Source: an uncultured Lachnospiraceae bacterium (GTDB lineage: Bacteria; Bacillota; Clostridia; Lachnospirales; Lachnospiraceae). From it: a stretch of 7,096 nt of DNA. The stretch spans positions 1 through 7,096 of the forward strand of contig CAMNFX010000069.1 in the NCBI GenBank assembly GCA_946537585.1, written 5' to 3'. A program made the position numbers and the translations under genes. Shown in pieces: positions 7,049 through 7,096 of the stretch. How positions within the stretch are numbered: the first letter of the stretch is position 1; every line of letters starts with the position of its first letter. The notes beneath the pieces were generated by a model. That model saw nothing but the letters and a program-made list of their open reading frames with translations. It did not search any database and was not told the origin of the DNA.

Positions 7049-7082
7049 TTTCCGGATGGAAAGCTTGCCTTTCAGATGGAAA
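7049..7082. repeat. Pair of related short inverted repeats upstream of hom
   Basis: TTTCCGGATGGAAA (7049-7062) and TTTCAGATGGAAA (7070-7082) share GATGGAAA exactly, 20 bases apart (about two helical turns), and each has TTTC...GAAA dyad symmetry. They lie about 36 bases upstream of the candidate hom -35 box, a plausible place for a regulator site. The region from 6951 to the window end holds no supportable gene. Confidence 0.3.
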
Positions 7083-7096
7083 TTATTCAAATTCCT

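Noticed and set aside
7056..7096. Possible start of a divergent plus-strand gene at ATG 7056 or 7076
   Set aside because: Both frames stay open to the window edge, but only for 7 to 14 codons, and neither ATG has a convincing ribosome binding site, so no gene can be supported.

Overview
This 7.1 kb window looks like chromosomal DNA of a moderately GC-rich anaerobic Firmicute, most likely a gut or rumen Clostridium-class organism near the Lachnospiraceae. The inference rests on three things: a BspA-type leucine-rich-repeat protein, a large composite cyclic-di-GMP signalling protein with a sensory module style I associate with that group, and a Firmicutes-type homoserine dehydrogenase with a C-terminal ACT domain. 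No marker gene is present, so the taxonomy is only suggestive. There are no RNA genes, mobile elements, CRISPR arrays or obvious signs of recent transfer.

Layout. Positions 1-2124 (+) hold the 3' part of a gene for a BspA-like leucine-rich-repeat protein whose reading frame is open at the left edge. A 248-base spacer (2125-2372) follows, with a GC-rich terminator hairpin and then a near-consensus sigma-70-type promoter (TTGAAA, 17 bases, TATGAT). Positions 2373-5462 (+) encode a 1029-residue response regulator with the order receiver, degenerate GGDEF, EAL, two tandem PAS-like modules, intact GGDEF. A strong hairpin at 5484-5511 with T-rich flanks on both strands probably terminates this gene and the convergent gene hom (5604-6899, minus strand; homoserine dehydrogenase). 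The last 197 bases (6900-7096) form the upstream region of hom, with a possible promoter, a leader hairpin and a pair of short repeated inverted repeats.

The three genes appear to be separate transcription units rather than a pathway: a probable surface or secreted repeat protein, a c-di-GMP turnover regulator and a housekeeping amino-acid biosynthesis enzyme. The signalling protein is the most interesting item. By motif inspection it keeps every phosphodiesterase residue I can recognise in EAL and a canonical diguanylate cyclase motif in the last GGDEF, while its first GGDEF is degenerate (EADNF). One polypeptide may therefore both make and destroy c-di-GMP, with a phosphorylation input at one end and a duplicated sensory module between the two enzymes. 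I do not see a clearly new multi-gene system.
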